This document shows positions 19,578 to 28,387 of a stretch of DNA of 64,000 nucleotides, in pieces (position 1 is the first letter of the stretch; the number at the start of each line of letters is the position of its first letter). The position numbers and the translations under genes were made by a program. Origin of the DNA: Flavobacterium sasangense DSM 21067 (GTDB lineage: Bacteria > Bacteroidota > Bacteroidia > Flavobacteriales > Flavobacteriaceae); the NCBI RefSeq assembly GCF_000686885.1, contig NZ_JMLU01000004.1:144480-208479 (forward strand), read 5' to 3'. The notes beneath the pieces were generated by a model, which did not search any database, was not told where the DNA came from, and worked only from the letters and a program-made list of their open reading frames with translations.

Positions 19578-20405
19578 ATGAAAAATATTTTCCTATATAC
19601 CGTTTTACTCGTTACAATGCTATTAAATAGTAGTTGTGAAAAAGTAGTAGATATTGAATTAGACAATTCAGACCCAAAATTGGTTATTGATGCCATCATC
19701 AAATGGGAGAAAGGAACAACTGGCGAAAGTCAAACCATAAAATTGAGTTTGACTAATGATTTTTACACCAATGAAATTCTTCCTGCTAATGGTGCAACCG
19801 TTACCGTTACAAATAGTTCCAATGTAGTTTTCAATTTTATTGAAATTCCAAATACGGGAGATTATGTTTGTAATAACTTTCAACCTGTAATTGGCGAAGT
19901 TTATACATTAGAAATTCTATATGATGGAGAAATATATACTGCATCTAGCGCTTTATATCCTACTCCAGATATCATTAATGTACAACAAGAAACAGTAGTT
20001 GGAATTAGTGGTGAAGACGAAATTCAAATTAAATATTTCTATCAAGATAATGGAGCTGAAGAAAATTATTATCTATTAGGTGTTAAAAATCCAAACAAAC
20101 AATTTCCTGAATTTGGTGTGGTAAGCGACGAATTTTTTCAAGGAAACGTTATGTTTGGTTTTTATGGTAGTAGTGAAACGGAACCTGGAATTACGTTAGA
20201 TTTAAGCGTTCAAGGCGTTTCAAAAAGCTATTATAACTACATGAATAAATTAATTGCAATTGCCGGAAGTGGTTCTGGAAATCCATTTGCAACACCACCA
20301 GCTACCGTTAGAGGAAATATTAGTAACATTACAAACAACTCAAATTATCCGCTAGGTTATTTCTTTTTGAGTGAAATTGATACGGTTAGTTATTTGGTTC
20401 AATAG
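19578..20405 (+). CDS. DUF4249 lipoprotein, TonB receptor partner
   Basis: A 275-residue lipoprotein with signal and lipobox ending LLNSSC. The mature protein opens EKVVDIELDNSDPKLVIDA, characteristic of DUF4249, and continues with a beta-rich domain (GATVTVTNSSNVVFNF, PVIGEVYTLEILYDGEIYTA). DUF4249 genes regularly follow TonB receptors in Bacteroidota and probably act as surface-exposed substrate-capture partners. The frame is open from 19539 inside the receptor, but ATG 19578 gives the lipoprotein signal. The gene is 4 bases after the receptor stop, consistent with translational coupling. Confidence 0.92.
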   Translation: MKNIFLYTVLLVTMLLNSSCEKVVDIELDNSDPKLVIDAIIKWEKGTTGESQTIKLSLTNDFYTNEILPANGATVTVTNSSNVVFNFIEIPNTGDYVCNNFQPVIGEVYTLEILYDGEIYTASSALYPTPDIINVQQETVVGISGEDEIQIKYFYQDNGAEENYYLLGVKNPNKQFPEFGVVSDEFFQGNVMFGFYGSSETEPGITLDLSVQGVSKSYYNYMNKLIAIAGSGSGNPFATPPATVRGNISNITNNSNYPLGYFFLSEIDTVSYLVQ

Positions 20406-20427
20406 TTTTTAAAAGATAAAAACGAGT

Positions 20428-20466
20428 TCAAGTACAAAATTGATATTGTACTTGATTTTGTTTTTT
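20428..20466 (+). terminator. terminator after the TonB/DUF4249 pair
   Basis: TCAAGTACAA (20428-20437) pairs with TTGTACTTGA (20446-20455), followed by TTTTGTTTTTT. Confidence 0.85.
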
Positions 20467-20512
20467 GTATTTGATTTTTTTAACGATATATTTACGGCAT
20501 TAAATCTAAAAA

Positions 20513-21175
20513 ATGTCATCACACCATATTGTTCGCGACGACCAAGAACCTGCATTAATTATTGCTAATGGCGCATCCTGTAGCGAAGAATTAATGGGGC
20601 AATTGTTAGAATGGTCACCATTAGTGATTGTTTTAGACTCAGCAATTGAACGTGTTTTAGAATTAGACATTAAAGTCGACGTTTTATTGGGCGATTTTGA
20701 CCGAGGTTTTAATCCAGAATATTATTTAGAAAAACAATATCCGTTAGAAATTGTTCATACACCCAATCAAGATAAAACTGATTTAGAAAAAGCCTTTGAT
20801 TACCTCATCGAAAAAGGTCATAAAGCGGTAAATGTAATTTGGGCGACTGGCAAACGTGCTGATCATACAATTACCAACATTACAAGTATCGTTAAATTCA
20901 GAAATCAATTGAAAATAGTATTGCTTGACGATCATTCTAAAATATTTTTATTACCCAATACCTTTGAAAAATGGTATACTAAAAACACTCCTATTTCACT
21001 CATTCCAATAGGAGAAGTTACCGGAATTCATTCTTCTAATCTTTTTTATCCATTATCCAATCATTCACTAACCATTGGATATAAAACAGGAAGTAGTAAT
21101 CATGTTTCCGAAGATGGAATAGTGACAATTACTCACGAAAAAGGCGATTTGTTATTAATGGAATGTTGGGATTAA
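20513..21175 (+). CDS. thiamine diphosphokinase
   Basis: A 220-residue thiamin pyrophosphokinase, which makes thiamine diphosphate from thiamine and ATP. Recognisable segments are ALIIANGASCS, VIVLDSAIERVLEL, DVLLGDFDRG (Mg/ATP-binding, usually GDFDS), TPNQDKTDLEKAFDYL and WATGKRADHTITNI (usually GATGGRxDH). Two of these motifs deviate slightly from the textbook version, which is common in Bacteroidota. It lies just upstream of uvrB and probably has its own promoter. No other thiamine gene is seen here. Confidence 0.88.
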   Translation: MSSHHIVRDDQEPALIIANGASCSEELMGQLLEWSPLVIVLDSAIERVLELDIKVDVLLGDFDRGFNPEYYLEKQYPLEIVHTPNQDKTDLEKAFDYLIEKGHKAVNVIWATGKRADHTITNITSIVKFRNQLKIVLLDDHSKIFLLPNTFEKWYTKNTPISLIPIGEVTGIHSSNLFYPLSNHSLTIGYKTGSSNHVSEDGIVTITHEKGDLLLMECWD

Positions 21176-21216
21176 CTTTGTAACTTTGTACCTTACATTT
21201 TACACTTTGTACTTTA
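21173..21216 (+). repeat. tandem TAACTTTG-word repeat before uvrB
   Basis: Two exact TAACTTTG copies (21173-21180 and 21181-21188) are followed by degenerate copies (TACCTTAC, ACACTTTG, TACTTTA) up to the uvrB ATG. Each exact copy also matches the -7 promoter consensus, so the repeat may double as a promoter. Confidence 0.6.
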
Positions 21217-23208
21217 ATGAAATTCCAAGTCGTATCTGAATACAAACCTACTGGTGACCAACCACAAGCCATTGAAAAACTTTCAAAAGGCATTTTAAAT
21301 GGTGAAAAATACCAAACATTATTAGGTGTTACAGGTTCTGGAAAAACATTTACCGTGGCAAATGTGGTGCAAGAAGTACAACGACCAACACTTATTTTAG
21401 CGCATAATAAAACACTTGCAGCTCAATTATATTCCGAATTCAAGCAGTTTTTCCCTAATAATTCGGTACAGTATTTTGTTTCGTATTACGACTATTACCA
21501 ACCTGAAGCTTTTATTCCCGTTACCGGAACTTATATTGAGAAAGATTTATCGATTAATGATGAATTAGAAAAACTGCGTTTAAGTACAACTTCCGCCCTA
21601 CTTTCGGGTCGAAGAGATATTATTGTAATTTCATCCGTTTCTTGTTTGTATGGAATTGGAAATCCGGTTGAGTTTCAGAAAAACGTAATTAATTTAGAAG
21701 CGGGTCAGCAAATTTCACGTACCAAATTATTACATCAATTAGTACAAAGTTTATATTCGAGAACGGAAGCCGAATTTGCCGCTGGAAATTTCAGAATCAA
21801 AGGTGATATTGTCGAAATCTTCCCAAGTTATGGCGATGAACCTTTCCGAATCCACTTTTTTGGAGATGAAATTGAAGAAATTGAAGCTTTTGATCCAACC
21901 ACTGCAAAAGTGATAGAACGATACGAAAAACTAACAATTTATCCAGCGAATATGTTTGTGACTTCGCCTGATGTGTTACAAAACGCTATTTGGGCTATCC
22001 AACAAGATTTGATTAAACAGGTGGATTATTTTAAAGAAATTGGCAAACATTTAGAAGCAAAACGCTTGGAAGAACGCACGAATTTCGATTTAGAAATGAT
22101 TCGCGAATTGGGTTATTGTTCTGGAATTGAAAACTATTCTCGTTATTTAGATGGTCGTGAACCTGGAACCAGACCATTCTGTTTATTAGATTATTTTCCT
22201 GATGATTATTTAATGGTGGTGGATGAAAGTCACGTTACGATTTCGCAAGTTCATGCCATGTACGGTGGCGATAGAAGTCGTAAAGAAAACTTGGTAGAAT
22301 ATGGTTTCAGGTTGCCTGCTGCTATGGACAATCGCCCACTAAAATTTGAAGAATTTGAAGCCTTACAAAATCAGGTTATTTATGTTTCGGCAACACCTGC
22401 AGATTACGAATTACAGAAAACTGAAGGTGTTTATGTAGAACAAGTTATTCGTCCAACAGGTTTACTTGACCCCATTATTGAAATTCGACCAAGTGCCAAC
22501 CAAATTGATGACTTAATCGAAGAAATTCAATTGCGATGTGAAGCAGATGAACGTGTTTTAGTTACTACTTTAACCAAACGTATGGCAGAAGAATTGGCTA
22601 AATATTTAACTAAAGTTTCGATTCGTTGTCGCTATATTCACTCCGATGTGGATACTTTGGAACGTGTTGAAATCATGCAAGATTTACGAAAAGGAATCTT
22701 TGATGTGTTAATTGGTGTGAATTTACTTCGTGAAGGCTTGGATTTACCTGAAGTTTCGTTAGTTGCAATTTTAGATGCCGATAAAGAAGGTTTTTTACGT
22801 AGTCATCGTTCGTTAACACAAACTGTAGGTCGTGCTGCTCGTAACGTAAATGGAAAAGCAATTATGTATGCGGATAAAATAACTGCTTCAATGCAAAAAA
22901 CCATTGACGAAACCAATTACAGAAGACAAAAACAAATCGATTACAATACCAAAAACGGATTAGCGCCAAAAGCTTTGAATAAAAGTTTAGGAAGTGCATT
23001 AAGTGGTAATTCAGTTTCTACAGGTTATTATGAAAAAGAAGCTCTAAAAGCGGCCGAACCCGAAAGTTTATACTTGAGTAAACCTGAAATTGAGAAAAAA
23101 ATTAGAGATTTACGCAAAATGATGGAAAAAGCTGCTAAAGAATTAGACTTCATGCAAGCAGCGAAATTGCGTGACGATATAAAAGTTTTACAAGAGAAAA
23201 TTAAATAA
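21217..23208 (+). CDS. uvrB: excinuclease ABC subunit B
   Basis: A 663-residue DNA damage-recognition helicase subunit of nucleotide excision repair. Motifs include the Walker A GVTGSGKT (about residues 37-44), the beta-hairpin YYDYYQPEAFIP, Walker B DESHVTI, helicase motifs IRPTGLLDP, RCRYIHSDVDTLERVEIM and VGVNLLREGLD-like, QTVGRAARN, and a C-terminal UVR domain (EKKIRDLRKMMEKAAKELD then AAKLRDDI) for UvrC/UvrA contact. Full length. The upstream gap is a tandem TAACTTTG-like repeat. A small acidic DUF4375 gene follows after 8 bases. Confidence 0.98.
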   Translation: MKFQVVSEYKPTGDQPQAIEKLSKGILNGEKYQTLLGVTGSGKTFTVANVVQEVQRPTLILAHNKTLAAQLYSEFKQFFPNNSVQYFVSYYDYYQPEAFIPVTGTYIEKDLSINDELEKLRLSTTSALLSGRRDIIVISSVSCLYGIGNPVEFQKNVINLEAGQQISRTKLLHQLVQSLYSRTEAEFAAGNFRIKGDIVEIFPSYGDEPFRIHFFGDEIEEIEAFDPTTAKVIERYEKLTIYPANMFVTSPDVLQNAIWAIQQDLIKQVDYFKEIGKHLEAKRLEERTNFDLEMIRELGYCSGIENYSRYLDGREPGTRPFCLLDYFPDDYLMVVDESHVTISQVHAMYGGDRSRKENLVEYGFRLPAAMDNRPLKFEEFEALQNQVIYVSATPADYELQKTEGVYVEQVIRPTGLLDPIIEIRPSANQIDDLIEEIQLRCEADERVLVTTLTKRMAEELAKYLTKVSIRCRYIHSDVDTLERVEIMQDLRKGIFDVLIGVNLLREGLDLPEVSLVAILDADKEGFLRSHRSLTQTVGRAARNVNGKAIMYADKITASMQKTIDETNYRRQKQIDYNTKNGLAPKALNKSLGSALSGNSVSTGYYEKEALKAAEPESLYLSKPEIEKKIRDLRKMMEKAAKELDFMQAAKLRDDIKVLQEKIK

Positions 23209-23216
23209 AAACACAT

Positions 23217-23690
23217 ATGAGCAAAATTGAAAACATTCTAAAATTAGAAGACGAAATCAAAATCATTGAAGCTATTGGAGAAATCATTTGGCAAAAAAAA
23301 GAAGAAACAGAAGATTTCTCATCGTTAACCGATGAAGAGAAAGTATTCGTTTTTGTAGATTTATTTGAAGGTGCTATGGGAGAAGGTGGTTTTCAATTCT
23401 TTTTTAGTTCAGAAGCAGGTGATTTTGCTGAAGAAGTAATCACATCATACAAAGAAATTAAAGCATTTAAAACGGCGGAATTAATCTCAAAAGCATTGGG
23501 TTTATTTCCAGCAAAAACCTATTCGCCTGACGTAGAAAAAAGAATAGCATTCATTGAAAAAGCAGATGAAAACATCATTTCAGGTTGGGAAGACTTAGAC
23601 GAATTATTTTTCGAAGACGAAACTGAAGAAGATATTGTAACGTTAATCGTAGATTATATTAAAGCCAACGAAAATCAATTTGGAGCTTAA
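23217..23690 (+). CDS. DUF4375 (DMP19-like) acidic protein
   Basis: A 157-residue, strongly acidic helical protein. The segment EGAMGEGGFQFFFSSEAGDF followed by ITSYKEIKAFKTAELISKAL matches the DUF4375 pattern (N-G-G-F-Q-x-F and the A-x-L helix) shared with the DNA-mimic protein DMP19, with E-G in place of N-G. The C-terminal DEDLDELFFEDETEE-type region (WEDLDELFFEDETEEDIV) is very acidic. It starts 8 bases after uvrB, so it may be co-transcribed. DNA mimicry is an inference from family membership only; many DUF4375 proteins are uncharacterised. Confidence 0.75.
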   Translation: MSKIENILKLEDEIKIIEAIGEIIWQKKEETEDFSSLTDEEKVFVFVDLFEGAMGEGGFQFFFSSEAGDFAEEVITSYKEIKAFKTAELISKALGLFPAKTYSPDVEKRIAFIEKADENIISGWEDLDELFFEDETEEDIVTLIVDYIKANENQFGA

Positions 23691-23760
23691 TTAAAATAAA
23701 ATTTGCAAGATAAATCTTAATATTTTACTTTTATATCGATTAATTATATAAATAAAAAAA

Positions 23761-24651
23761 ATGAAAAAAATTATCTCTCTTATCCTATGTTTCGTAGTCC
23801 TAACTTCATGTTCAAGCGATTCTTCTGATGAATCATCATTAACGGGATCAATTACTGCCACTATCGATGGTCAAAATTGGCGCTCTAATGTGGCTGTTGC
23901 TGCAGTTCAATCTATTAATTTTGGTGAAATTAATGGCAGTGTACTTCAAATTTTAGGAACTGCATCAAATTCTTCATCGTTAGCTGTTAATATTCCTTTA
24001 CAGAACTTATCAGTAGGAACTTATACTTATAATGGATTCGATGCAGATGGAAATTTAAGTTACAACACTATGGAAGACTCATATAGTTCTGATGAAACGG
24101 GTGGAACATTCACATTAACAATCAACTCATACAACAGTAACAATGGAACAATTTCAGGAACTTTTAGTGGAACCTTAATCGGCTTTGATTCTCCAACACA
24201 AATGTCAATAACCAATGGTACATTTAGCAATATTAGGGTAATTAGTCAACAATTATATTCTAATGGAAGTATGTCATTAAAATTAAATAGCGGTACTGTT
24301 TTCAATATGGATACAGATAACAATGATGGTAAGTATTTAATGATTCAGCAAGTTAGCGAAGCTAATAAAATAGTGGTATACGGATACAATACAAATATTG
24401 GTGCTGATTTTGGTATTTATTCCATCATGATTCCTGAAAATGCAACCGTTGGTTCACATTCAATTGATGGAAATAATTATGATGCTGGTTTCAATAATAA
24501 TTCTAATATTGACTATACAACAACAGGAGGAACTATAAACATTACTTCTCACACAGGGAACACAATTGTAGGAACTTTTAATTTTACAGCAACAGGAAAT
24601 TCCCAAACCATGACAATTTCCCAAGGTAATTTTAGCATTACTTATAACTAA
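23761..24651 (+). CDS. DUF6252-like lipoprotein with two related domains
   Basis: A 296-residue lipoprotein with lipobox VVLTSC. Two similar beta-rich halves cover about residues 27-150 and 160-296. Each ends in a G-T-F/I-T pattern (GTFTLTINSYNSNNGTISGTFSGT; GTINITSHTGNTIVGTFNFT, both part of longer strings) followed by QMSITNGTFSNI or QTMTISQGNFSITYN. The region TGSITATIDGQNWRS at the start is typical of DUF6252 lipoproteins of Flavobacteriia. Function is unknown. It is monocistronic with a terminator directly after. Confidence 0.75.
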   Translation: MKKIISLILCFVVLTSCSSDSSDESSLTGSITATIDGQNWRSNVAVAAVQSINFGEINGSVLQILGTASNSSSLAVNIPLQNLSVGTYTYNGFDADGNLSYNTMEDSYSSDETGGTFTLTINSYNSNNGTISGTFSGTLIGFDSPTQMSITNGTFSNIRVISQQLYSNGSMSLKLNSGTVFNMDTDNNDGKYLMIQQVSEANKIVVYGYNTNIGADFGIYSIMIPENATVGSHSIDGNNYDAGFNNNSNIDYTTTGGTINITSHTGNTIVGTFNFTATGNSQTMTISQGNFSITYN

Positions 24652-24682
24652 AAAAAGAGAGTGCTAGTTCACTCTTTTTTTT
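24652..24682 (+). terminator. Rho-independent terminator
   Basis: AGAGTG (24658-24663) pairs with CACTCT (24670-24675) and runs into Ts directly after the lipoprotein stop. Confidence 0.75.
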
Positions 24683-24755
24683 ATTTCTATTTGATAAAAT
24701 ACCTATATTAAAAAAAATTTATACTTTTAAGTAATCAATCATAAAACAATAAAGT

Positions 24756-25193
24756 ATGGCAACAGTAAATGTATATCTTACCTTTAATGGTAATACAGAA
24801 GAAGCTTTTAATTTTTACAAATCGGTTTTTGGAGGCGAATTTACTTATATGGGTAGATTTAAAGATATGCCAGCTGATGAAAATTGTCCACCACCAAGTG
24901 AGGAAGAAGGCAATCGCATTATGCATGTAAGTTTACCTATTAGTAAAGAAACCATTTTAATGGCGAGTGATAGTACTTCGTTTAGTGGCGATGTTACGTT
25001 TGGAAACAATTTCTCTGTATCTATCAATACAGACAGTAAAGAAGAAGCCGATAAATTGTTCAACGGACTTTCTGCAGGCGGAAACATTATTATGCCAATG
25101 GAAAAAACATTCTGGGGAGCTTATTTCGGAATGTTTACCGATAAATTCGGCATCAATTGGATGGTAAATTTCGACGAAGTTCCAGCAAACTAA
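24756..25193 (+). CDS. VOC-family (PhnB/glyoxalase-like) protein, copy 1
   Basis: A 145-residue vicinal-oxygen-chelate protein of the PhnB/3-demethylubiquinone-like subgroup. Family segments: VNVYLTFNGNTEEAFNFYKS, FGGEFTYMGRFKDMP, NRIMHVSLPI, the DxxxEAD helix TDSKEEADKLFNGLSAGG, and WGAYFGMFTDKFGINWMVNF. It probably binds a metal through scattered His/Glu, but no enzyme activity is known. A paralogue is at 27941-28378. Its stop overlaps the convergent TerB-like gene by 4 bases. Confidence 0.88.
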   Translation: MATVNVYLTFNGNTEEAFNFYKSVFGGEFTYMGRFKDMPADENCPPPSEEEGNRIMHVSLPISKETILMASDSTSFSGDVTFGNNFSVSINTDSKEEADKLFNGLSAGGNIIMPMEKTFWGAYFGMFTDKFGINWMVNFDEVPAN

Positions 25194-25594
25194 TTATGTT
25201 GCTCAGTAAAAACGGATAATAAAACATCTCCCTCAACCATTCGGTTTGGGGAGTTTTTCATTAAATTCAGTACACGTTTCATCGCATACGGATTTAATCC
25301 CATATTAATTCCAATTTCATTGATTTTGATTTGTTCAGCATCGTGTAAAACGCCATCGCAATGCATCAATAACGCCAAACGATAAAACTGACAAATTCGG
25401 TGAAACTCATCTTTTATTACGGTAACTTCCCCTCTATTTTCAAATAACTTATGAAAAACGGTTTTCTCGATTTCTAATTCCATGGCTACCATTTCTAAAA
25501 AATCGTATTCTCTATCATGCAATTCACCATCAATTAAGGCAAAACCTATCATTTCCTGTAATAAACTTATTTTTTCTTGGTAACTGTCCATCAA
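25190..25594 (-). CDS. TerB-like helical protein
   Basis: A 134-residue all-helical protein with two TerB-type repeats. The acidic turns IDGELHDREYDFLEM and CDGVLHDAEQIKINEI fit the D-G-x-x-x-x-x-E pattern of tellurite-resistance TerB/DUF533 domains. No membrane segment. The role is unknown; TerB-like domains are often linked to stress or metal binding. The start could be either of two adjacent ATGs (25594 or 25591). The next gene diverges 21 bases away. It is sometimes mislabelled as an excinuclease subunit in Flavobacteria, but it has no UvrB features. Confidence 0.7.
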   Translation of the reverse strand: MMDSYQEKISLLQEMIGFALIDGELHDREYDFLEMVAMELEIEKTVFHKLFENRGEVTVIKDEFHRICQFYRLALLMHCDGVLHDAEQIKINEIGINMGLNPYAMKRVLNLMKNSPNRMVEGDVLLSVFTEQHN

Positions 25595-25633
25595 AATAGT
25601 ATTTTTATGTCTTAGATGAATTCAAATATAAAA

Positions 25634-26422
25634 ATGAAAAAGCAGTATTTCCCATTTTTGTTCTTTTTTTTATTAACATTTCTTTCGGGATGGTCGCAAA
25701 GCAAAGTTACTTCTTTTATAATTGAAGCGCCACAATTACAGACTTCCAAGAAAATTTGGTTATATTTACCTCACAATTATGAAACTTCAGAAAAGAAATA
25801 TCCCGTAATTTACATGCACGACGGGCAAAATTTGTTTGATGACAAAACGGCTTTCGCAGGCGAATGGAGAGTAGATGAAACCTTAGATAGTTTAAAAGCG
25901 GAAGTCATCATTGTAGGAATTGAACACGGCAACGAAAAACGAATGGATGAACTTACACCTTATCCAAATGAAAAATATGGTGGCGGAAAAGCCGATGCTT
26001 ATTTGGATTTCATTGTAACTATCTTAAAACCTCATATCGACACCAATTACAGAACGAAAACAGGTAAAATGAATACCGCTATTGCAGGAAGTTCACTTGG
26101 CGGACTCGTTTCCTATTACGCGATTTTAAAATATCCTAAAATATTTGGAAAAGCAGCTATTTTTTCACCTTCTTTTTGGTTTAACAATAGCATTTATACT
26201 TTGACGGAAAACACCAAAAATCTCAAAACTAAATTGTATTTCATGTGTGGCGATAGCGAAGGTGAAACCACAGTAGCCGATATGGACAAAATGGTAGACT
26301 TGGTGAACGATAAAAGATGTACTTGCATGCATTTGACCAAAAAAGTAGTAATTGCTGGTGGTAAACATAATGAAAAATTATGGTCGAAAGAATTTGGAAA
26401 AGCGTACCTTTGGATCTTCTAA
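25634..26422 (+). CDS. exported alpha/beta-hydrolase (putative esterase, Fes/esterase-D type)
   Basis: About 262 residues with a signal peptide (KKQYFPFLFFFLLTFLSGWS). The catalytic serine is in AGSSLGGLVS, the N-terminal strand region reads YLPHNYETSEKKYPVIYMHDG, and the likely catalytic histidine is in GGKHNEKLW near the C-terminus. ATG 25634 is preferred, but an in-frame ATG at 25616 would add six residues. It resembles iron-enterobactin esterase-like or esterase D proteins (putative esterase family). The substrate is unknown and it stands alone, with a short divergent promoter region shared with the TerB-like gene. Confidence 0.82.
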   Translation: MKKQYFPFLFFFLLTFLSGWSQSKVTSFIIEAPQLQTSKKIWLYLPHNYETSEKKYPVIYMHDGQNLFDDKTAFAGEWRVDETLDSLKAEVIIVGIEHGNEKRMDELTPYPNEKYGGGKADAYLDFIVTILKPHIDTNYRTKTGKMNTAIAGSSLGGLVSYYAILKYPKIFGKAAIFSPSFWFNNSIYTLTENTKNLKTKLYFMCGDSEGETTVADMDKMVDLVNDKRCTCMHLTKKVVIAGGKHNEKLWSKEFGKAYLWIF

Positions 26423-26466
26423 ATGAATTAATAATTTGGAAATTGAATATTTAAAAAAGACACAGA

Positions 26467-26916
26467 ATGAATAACAACGATATATTTAAAAAATTACGTG
26501 TAGCCTTACAACTACGTGACGACCAAATTATTGAAATTTTGAACTTAGTAAATTTCAGAGTTTCAAAAGGCGAATTAGCAAACGTATTTAGAAGTGAAGA
26601 CCATCCTAACTTTATGGAATGTGGCGATCAATTATTACGCAATTTCTTAAACGGATTAGTTATTCATTTGCGTGGCACTAAAGAAGACCCTAAAAATCCA
26701 AAAGAAGTTTTAGACCAAATAGCAAAAAACAAAGCCCCACTTTACAAAGAAGACAAAAAATCGGATTTTAAAAAAGAGGGCGAGAAAAAACCTTTTAAAC
26801 CAAAAGGCGCTCCCGCTAAAAAACCATTTGGACAAGGCAAACCTTCCGACAAAAAGCAAAAACCAGAAAGCCCAGTAGAACGTTTTAAGTTTAACTCTGG
26901 TAAAAATAAAAAGTAA
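26467..26916 (+). CDS. DUF1456 (YehS-like) protein
   Basis: A 149-residue protein whose N-terminal 70 residues form a DUF1456 domain (FKKLRVALQLRDDQIIEILN, FRVSKGELANVFRSEDHPNF). The family normally carries two such repeats, but here the second part is a long Lys/Pro/Gly-rich tail (KKPFKPKGAPAKKPFGQGKP) that looks unstructured and nucleic-acid-friendly. The function of DUF1456 is unknown. It starts 45 bases after the esterase gene and ends at a terminator. Confidence 0.8.
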   Translation: MNNNDIFKKLRVALQLRDDQIIEILNLVNFRVSKGELANVFRSEDHPNFMECGDQLLRNFLNGLVIHLRGTKEDPKNPKEVLDQIAKNKAPLYKEDKKSDFKKEGEKKPFKPKGAPAKKPFGQGKPSDKKQKPESPVERFKFNSGKNKK

Positions 26917-26948
26917 ATAAAATCCTCAATTAATTGGGGATTTTATTT
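26915..26948 (+). terminator. Rho-independent terminator
   Basis: AAATAAAATCC (26915-26925) pairs with GGATTTTATTT (26938-26948), extended by two more inner pairs, directly after the DUF1456 gene. Confidence 0.8.
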
Positions 26949-27058
26949 AGTTATTTTAACACAAACTGCAGAAAAACTAAAGCGATTAGTTTGTCAGAAT
27001 TTTGCTATATTGCAGTTTAAAAATTACAACTCTATATTTATCAAATAAATCTTAAAAA

Positions 27059-27862
27059 ATGAAAATTAACATCCTTTTAATTTCCTTCACTTTACTTTTT
27101 TTTATAAGTTGCTCAAATGAAGAAAATTCATTGAATAATAAATTAGAATCTTATCATTTCAAATATATGGATTATCCTTCTGATATGGCATTGAATCTAA
27201 CTTTGGATAATTTGGTCAAAATTCACTATGACTATAATAATAAAATAACCAAAAGGGTTGGGGGAATATTATATCTTAGTTCAGGTTCAGGGTATTCAAC
27301 AATGTTTTCTGATTATTTATACGATGAAGTCAATTATTCGTTTAATCAAATAAAAATAAAAAGAAAAATGTCATTAGAAAATTATTCAACTCCAACTTTT
27401 GAACGCATATTATTTATTGATAATCATAATAGAATAACAAAAAAAATTATTTATGATCAAACGACACATCCTTATACAAAAGATACAATAATTTATTCTT
27501 ATGATAATTTAGGGTTATTAACTGAATCATATAGGGGTAACTTAAATTCCTATAATGAAAAAACAAAATATTATTACAATCAAGACAGAAACTTAGATAG
27601 CATTGTTAGAAAAAAACACTACGGAAATGAGCCTTATTATGATAAGGAAAAAGAAGTATTCAGCAATTTTGATAGCGCCATAAACCCTTTAAAAAAATTA
27701 ATTATTTTCGAAGAAACATTTATTAGAGCTCTTTCAAAAAATAATTATGCTAAATGTGAAATATTCAAGTATAATGGAAGTAATAACTTGTATTGGCAAG
27801 AAACTAAAACTTGGGATTTATTTTATGACGAAAACGGCAATGTAAATTTTAATTTATTTTAA
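27059..27862 (+). CDS. hypothetical lipoprotein with YD-repeat-like segments
   Basis: A 267-residue lipoprotein (lipobox FFISC). The mature region has Tyr/Asp-rich repeats such as HYDYNNKITKRV, NHNRITKKIIYDQ, YSYDNLGLLTES and YYYNQDRNLDSI, resembling YD/RHS-like strips seen in DUF4595-type surface lipoproteins. Its DNA is visibly more AT-rich than its neighbours, which may mean later acquisition. The family cannot be named. It lies between two VOC paralogues and has no clear partner. Confidence 0.65.
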   Translation: MKINILLISFTLLFFISCSNEENSLNNKLESYHFKYMDYPSDMALNLTLDNLVKIHYDYNNKITKRVGGILYLSSGSGYSTMFSDYLYDEVNYSFNQIKIKRKMSLENYSTPTFERILFIDNHNRITKKIIYDQTTHPYTKDTIIYSYDNLGLLTESYRGNLNSYNEKTKYYYNQDRNLDSIVRKKHYGNEPYYDKEKEVFSNFDSAINPLKKLIIFEETFIRALSKNNYAKCEIFKYNGSNNLYWQETKTWDLFYDENGNVNFNLF

Positions 27863-27940
27863 TATTAATCTTGATTTCTCACAATCGTGTTAAAGTTTAA
27901 AATACTTTTTATATATTACTACAACTAATTAAACAAAACT

Positions 27941-28378
27941 ATGGCACTAATCAATCCACACATCAATTTCAACGGCAATGCCGAAGAAGCGTTTCGTTTT
28001 TACCAATCGGTATTTGGTGGCGAGTTTGCTCAAATTATGCGTTTCAAAGACTTGGCAAGTGAAGAATTTCCAGTTCCAGAAAACGAAGCCAACAAAATCA
28101 TGCATATTGCTTTGCCAATTGGCAACAATATTTTAATGGGAAACGATGTACCTGAAATTATGGGTCGTGTAAATGAAAATGAAAACCGTTCCAAGATTTC
28201 CGTTAGTGCAGCAAGTAAAGAAGAAGCAGACCATTTATTCAACGGACTTTCAGCTGGCGGCACAGTCGAATATCCGATGAGTGATAGTCCTTGGGGTTCT
28301 TACTTTGGCATGTTTAGAGACAAATACGGCATCGAATGGATGATTGATTTTGATTCAAAGTATAAAGGAAAAGTATAA
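27941..28378 (+). CDS. VOC-family (PhnB/glyoxalase-like) protein, copy 2
   Basis: A 145-residue paralogue of the protein at 24756-25193, equal in length. Shared blocks are FNGNAEEAFRFYQSVFGGEF, NKIMHIALPI, SKEEADHLFNGLSAGG and WGSYFGMFRDKYGIEWMIDF. Substrate and reaction are unknown. The two copies are 2.7 kb apart and point the same way, consistent with an old tandem duplication later split by four genes. Confidence 0.88.
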   Translation: MALINPHINFNGNAEEAFRFYQSVFGGEFAQIMRFKDLASEEFPVPENEANKIMHIALPIGNNILMGNDVPEIMGRVNENENRSKISVSAASKEEADHLFNGLSAGGTVEYPMSDSPWGSYFGMFRDKYGIEWMIDFDSKYKGKV

Positions 28379-28387
28379 CCTAAAACT

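Noticed and set aside
17201..20405. Polysaccharide utilisation locus
   Set aside because: There is no SusD, no glycoside hydrolase and no sugar regulator; the partner is DUF4249.
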